DNA of 25,000 nt from Tubiluchus corallicola (Eukaryota > Priapulida > Priapulimorpha > Priapulimorphida > Tubiluchidae), in contig JAQGDQ010000902.1 of assembly GCA_030141605.1 (NCBI GenBank), forward strand, positions 1 to 25,000, given 5' to 3'. A program made the position numbers and the translations under genes. Below, piece after piece: positions 20,831 through 25,000 of the stretch. The notes below the pieces were generated by a model, which was given only the letters and a program-made list of their open reading frames with translations, had not been told where the DNA came from and did no database searches. Positions within the stretch are counted from its first letter, which is position 1; each line of letters begins with the position of its first letter.

Positions 20831-21167
20831 TGAAATTATGCAAACATAGCTTTTGATTTTCAAATCACAGTAGCTACAAAAATGCATGTATGTCCATTAT
20901 TGCATGTAATATAATCATGCATGATGTCAATATATACAGGCAGGGTCAAATTATCTTATAGGCTAGTATAGGTTGCAGCCTAGGGCCCCTCAACCAGGGG
21001 GGTCTTCCGGTTTTGGTAAGGCCTGCTTGAGGGCCCCTAGGCTGCAGCCTATATTTTCTTGTGAATCATGTGGATATCATGCAATGCATAATTATGTTAG
21101 GTGCAATAATAGACGTACGTGTATTTTTGTAGCTGCTGTGATTTGAAATTCAAAAGCTATAATTTCA
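20831..21167. repeat. Imperfect palindrome with ~150-bp arms
   Basis: The left arm (20831-20997) and right arm (21021-21167) are reverse complements with some indels. The outer ends share TGAAATTAT, TAGCTTTTGA and TTTCAAATCACAG; the centre shares GCAGCCTAGG and GGCCC runs. The spacer is only about 23 bp, so this could extrude a cruciform. It is probably a foldback-type or palindromic MITE, unrelated in sequence to the intron 5 palindrome. Confidence 0.85.
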
Positions 21168-21960
21168 GAACAGTTCACCTTTGTACTCGAGATAATATAT
21201 CCTTCCAATTGTTTAAGCAGTTAATTTTTAATATTTTTTGCCAACAACTTGTTTAAAATTTAGTTGATGTTGACCAGTTTTTTTAGGTATGCCAGCCACG
21301 TTTTCGTCTACTGTGGCTGTGTCTCAAACAACATGCACATGCGCAGTAAACGTCACACACGTGACGCCTCTGTCCAACTTTTAACTTATATACGAGATAA
21401 ATGTTTAATGATTCACTGTTTCTGTGTGTCAGCGGCAATTCCCCGTTTGTGCTGCGTGTAAGAAGACTGTGAGATTGACTGAAGCCGGAGAAAAGAAACA
21501 GCGAAAGGAGTACCACATCCACACGTGTGACTTAACGGGCTCCTCTTTCTAAGTTTGTGTGTGTCAGGGTTTTCAGTGAAGATAATTATTTTTGTGGTTA
21601 CTGACAGATGATTTGTGTTCATAGGATTCGATTAAAAGCTGTATCAGGTTAATTACATAGTGATGATTATAATATTATAGATCTAAGACATGCGTACGCT
21701 ATTGGAGCTTCTTTGGATTGTGGATTATAGTACGCATCATTGTCAATTATGTGCACCGAATTCTGATGATATTTGTCAACATTTTAACATTCATGGAGCA
21801 TATACGTTCTAGAGAAGTGAGTATTAACTTTTTTAATAGTTCGTTCGTTTATCTACTTTAGGTCGCTTGGTTAGCTCGGTAACACAGCTATATTTTTTGT
21901 CATTTTAACAAATTTCTTATCCACAAACTAGAATGAGCTAGGGCAGAGAGCATTCAAAAG
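21168..21960. other. Upstream region, no gene seen
   Basis: A small GC-richer patch (about 21290-21530) contains AACGTCACACACGTGACG-type CRE/E-box-like sites. Open frames on both strands are below 80 codons and unrecognisable. It may be regulatory, but nothing proves this. Confidence 0.35.
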
Positions 21961-22215
21961 AGGTACAGGCCTACGCCATCACGTGAAATCACTATATATA
22001 TATATGTGCACAAAATGTATTTTTAGATTTTTTCACCTGTGACCTTCATCATTTTCTAACCGAAAAGCTACGGTTTCCAGGTCTTGTTCTGACACATCCG
22101 TGTGCTAACGTATTGATTATGCATGTAGCTTCATCAATTTTGATTTTATTGTGCTGGTAGACAGACAGACGGACGGACGGAAAAATGGAAATACGTTGTT
22201 TTATGTTCTGAACTC
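21961..22215 (+). mobile_element. AGACAG-tailed dispersed repeat, copy 1
   Basis: Starts near AGGTACAGGCCTACGCCATC and ends with AGACAGACAGACGGACGG and AAAAATGGAAATAC. Landmarks in the same order recur at 23779-24245: AGGTxCAGxCCxACxCC, AATGTATTTxxAGATTTTTT, TTCATxAATTTTxATTT and the AGACAG tail. This suggests two diverged copies of one retroposon family. Confidence 0.5.
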
Positions 22216-22360
22216 TTTTATCTTCTATGTCGGATTGAGATTTCAGTTTTGATAGGAACGATATGATAGAAAAACTGGCATAGTTCCGATATGATACAAA
22301 AACGAAAATAAGTAGATTATCCAACAACTTTGATTGTAATAGAAAAGAATGATTTCAGTA

Positions 22361-22595
22361 GCGATGCGGCTGAACTCATAACTCGGATCCCAACGTAAGT
22401 TCACAACCCTGATGTTGGTATAAGTAATAACAAGGCGGTTTATTAATAAAATATAATAAGTGTAGCATAATACAAGCGTGACAACTAGGATGATGTATTC
22501 TGCAGCCGCCACCGGATCGGGTGTGTGACTGATTCTTAAATACTTATCTGACGTCATACTTACGTCACGTGTTTTGGGAAGGGGTTCTCACTACA
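22361..22595 (+). repeat. Duplicated CRE-bearing module, copy A (LTR-like)
   Basis: 235 bp closely matching 22888-23103. Shared blocks include TGAACTCATAACTCGGATCC, ACCCTGATGTTGG, TACAAGCGTGACAA, ATTCTGCAGCC, GGGTGTGTGACTGATTCT and TTACGTCACGT. It carries TGACGTCA (22549-22556), TTACGTCA (22560-22567) and CACGTG (22566-22571). Inside it TGAACTC to CACTACA gives TG..CA ends, as in an LTR, and it contains AATAAA. Confidence 0.9.
22549..22571. promoter_or_regulatory. CRE, half-CRE and E-box cluster in copy A
   Basis: A full palindromic TGACGTCA, a TTACGTCA 3 bp further on, and an overlapping CACGTG in 23 bp. These are binding motifs for CREB/ATF-type bZIP and bHLH proteins. A second cluster is at 23058-23076. 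Function is not demonstrated. Confidence 0.45.
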
Positions 22596-22887
22596 GTTCA
22601 TCACCCATTAAGTCACACACTTGTAATGAGGAGGATAATAATAATAATATTAACACTTTTACGTGACGGCATGACTTGATTCTCAATTATGCTCATTTAA
22701 CGGTTAACTTCAAGTTAACATGGTTTCATGCAATCGTAATAATTATATTACTGCTCATTCGCAAGTCTATCATATCTAGAACGGTTAAAACTCTCTCAAA
22801 ATTTCTTGGCTAAGCGATTACGTTTGATAAAATTATTCTGCTACGTTTGCATTTAATAAAATTCTTTTGCTAGTTCTTCTAATGCAG

Positions 22888-23103
22888 TGATGCGTGTGAA
22901 CTCATAACTCGGATCCCAACAAAAGTAACATAACCCTGATGTTGGCTTAGTAAGTAATAACAAAATATAATAAGCATAGCATGTATACAAGCGTGACAAG
23001 GATGATGCATTCTGCAGCCACCACCGGTTCGGGTGTGTGACTGATTCTGTATGTGCGTGACGTCATAGTTACGTCACGTCTTTTGGAAAGGGTTCCCACT
23101 ACA
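22888..23103 (+). repeat. Duplicated CRE-bearing module, copy B (LTR-like)
   Basis: 216 bp, direct orientation relative to copy A, separated from it by about 290 bp. It retains TGACGTCA (23058-23065) and TTACGTCA (23069-23076), while the E box is changed to CACGTC. Relative to copy A it lacks about 16 bp near the AATAAA and differs between GATTCT and the CRE. Confidence 0.9.
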
Positions 23104-23778
23104 TTTCTCCTTCACACACAGTTTTTTATTTTGAAGTGCTTTTGTTTACAACGGTGAAAGGATACCCTGAAATTGCAGAAATCACGAATGCGCAAAACAA
23201 GTTGAACAAGTTGCCAGCCGTTCAGTTGCGATGTACTTATAGGTTAGTTGCTGACAACAGCTTATTGTGTGGTAGACTATATACAGCAAATACGACTATG
23301 AAGCAATGCTTTATATTTATTTATTCGTCTTAAACTCATCCTGTATGTACTTTGTGAAGTACTCATACAACCATTAAATCATAAAATCACATCATTACAT
23401 AAAATCTTTTTTTAATAAAACTCACAGTTGCATTCTTAAGGCATGATCGAAAAACATGCAGCTTACAAACATTGGAAATTTTTAAACAATTTTTCGCGTC
23501 ATGGCGAATTTTGTGTTAAGTGTTAAATAAATTTTATAGTTCGTAGTTCGTACTATTTCATAAGGATAAGTAACACCGGGCTTTGCTAATAAATGGATTA
23601 GTGGCAGTAACAAAAATTATTTCTGGGCACAAGTTTCCTCCCAACTAAATATCTCACTGAGGGAAGATGTATTCACTTCTGAATTCAATTGACTAACACG
23701 CACGCCATCAACATTAGCGGACCTGCATTAAATATGAAAACTTGCTTGCTTTAAGAACTATAATGAGGTCCCTAATAC
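23104..23778. other. No gene seen
   Basis: The 65-codon plus frame at 23136-23333 starts only at a GTG and has no recognisable content. No RNA gene or repeat seen. Confidence 0.5.
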
Positions 23779-24245
23779 AGGTGCAGACCCACACCCTGAC
23801 ATGAAGTCACTCTGGGTAAAAATGTATTTCCAGATTTTTTAACAGTTTATTTGTAGTAAACCATTGACTTTCTGAATGAAAACAAATGGAAAACTCCATG
23901 CCCTACTCAGCCCTATCCCTATGTTAAGCCGGGTGTATATAGCTTCCCTCTTTTAATAATATTGGCATTTTTTCATCTTCAAATTTTTGAGCTTTTCAAC
24001 ACAAAAACAAGAGTTGCTTGCCTTGCTTTATCCCCTGTGTCATGCTTGACGATCATCCGTTTTCACCTTTCAGACCCAGGCTAAAATCACAGGGTTTCCA
24101 ACTGTGGCCCAAACCTATCCCAATATGCCATGATTAGTGATTGTAATTTCATTAATTTTAATTTCATACTGCAGACAGACAGACAGACAGACAAGCACGC
24201 ACATGAACTGAAAAATAGAGATACAATGATTAAATGTGTTGAAAC
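23779..24245 (+). mobile_element. AGACAG-tailed dispersed repeat, copy 2
   Basis: Diverged relative of 21961-22215 with the same landmark order: AGGTGCAGACCCACACCC, AATGTATTTCCAGATTTTTT, TTCATTAATTTTAATTTCAT and a pure AGACAG tail (about 24173-24192), then GAAAAATAGAGATACAATG. About 200 bp longer in the middle than copy 1. No coding sequence is visible. Confidence 0.5.
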
Positions 24246-25000
24246 CCGTCGGGACTTGAGATTTGCGTGACTTAGCCGCCAGAATTCGTTATAATGGAAA
24301 AATTAAACAAGTTTGGTTGTAATAAAAATTCTGACTAAAGTTACAATTCTAACAGACAACAAATTCGTGAAGTGGATTAGGATTAGGGTATTTAAACTGA
24401 GTGAGGAATTGTAAACTGCTTCCAAAATTCTAAATTGCTTTACGACTCGTTTACGTCATGTAGTAATTTTTCATTTTGTCTAGCCTTTGAAGCATGTTGA
24501 AGTACAAAACACGACAAACTTTTACCACTTCTCAGTCATTTGATTCTCATTGGGGAAAGAAATTTACAGCAGCTTGGGGTGTCTTAAACTACTTACAGTA
24601 AATATGGCAACTATAGTGTTTAATTTGTAGGTAAAATTCTGCAATTTAATTTTTACATTTTCAGTTAATTGAAAAAACTGTGGCCCCAAAAGTTGATACA
24701 CTCACGGCTTTTGTTCTTTGTCATCTATAACTTCACAAATCGAAGTTAAACCAGTTTAACCAAGTGACATAATTAGATTTTTTAATGACAAAATTGACCA
24801 GTAAGCTTAAAAGTCGCTACTTGTCAGCCTTGTAAGTTAAAATCAACTGATACCATTTGCCCAAACCACTAGAAAAAGATGCTTCGTAACTTACAAACGT
24901 TCAGCGGCTTTAAAATTTAAAGAAGCCGGATTTATATTAGAAACCCTCTTCGCTGCTTCACTTATTTGCAACGACAAGAGACAGTTATTTATTTTTTGCT
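24246..25000. other. No gene seen
   Basis: AT-rich sequence to the window end. No open frame of note, RNA gene, splice-consistent exon or repeat was found. Confidence 0.5.

Noticed and set aside
22361-23103. Firm call of an LTR retrotransposon
   Set aside because: No primer-binding site, polypurine tract, target duplication or coding sequence, so it is left as an LTR-like duplicated module.
23136-23333. 65-codon plus frame downstream of the CRE module as its target gene
   Set aside because: It begins at GTG, not ATG, and has no recognisable content or donor site.

Overview
The window looks like a piece of an AT-rich, repeat-dense metazoan nuclear genome, most probably from a marine invertebrate. 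A gastropod or other mollusc is my best guess, held weakly. The reasons are small exons with canonical GT..AG borders separated by kilobase introns, no long open reading frames, tRNA-derived SINE heads, short non-autonomous DNA transposons, AGACAG-tailed dispersed repeats and several minisatellites. Nothing prokaryotic is present.

One protein-coding gene can be reconstructed with confidence. It lies on the minus strand and occupies most of the window. Six coding exons (18243-18066, 16520-16375, 15919-15801, 15024-14961, 10821-10664, 4394-4304) join in one frame with intron phases 1, 0, 2, 0 and 2, giving a 251-residue protein that ends at a TGA. Residues 1-59 form a Ser/Arg/Lys-rich tail beginning with a good N-myristoylation signal (MGNSSSN). 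Residues about 62-162 and 166-248 form two tandem cupredoxin-like (plastocyanin/phytocyanin-type) beta-sandwich domains. In both domains the usual copper-ligand Cys is replaced by Thr, while a phytocyanin-like Cys and the first His are kept. A probable non-coding first exon ends at 19057; splicing from it creates an in-frame stop just before the ATG. A probable 3'UTR runs down to an AATAAA at 4006-4001.

The introns carry most of the other structure. Intron 5 (6.3 kb) holds a 21-bp minisatellite, a SINE head, a palindrome with about 300-bp arms, a 3 x 60-bp tandem repeat and a hAT-like non-autonomous element. Intron 4 (4.1 kb) holds a second SINE head, a higher-order minisatellite (228-bp unit made of eight 25-30-bp subunits) and a 339-bp MITE with terminal inverted repeats. 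Intron 3 has a degenerate short-period repeat. Intron 1 has a long (CT)n on the transcribed strand.

Upstream of the gene (19.1-25 kb) are GA/CT and ATTC microsatellites, a second palindrome (20831-21167), a duplicated module of about 220 bp carrying cAMP-response-element-like sites (22361-22595 and 22888-23103), and two copies of an AGACAG-tailed dispersed repeat. No second gene could be supported. The first 4 kb lie downstream of the gene and contain only candidate retroposon 3' ends.
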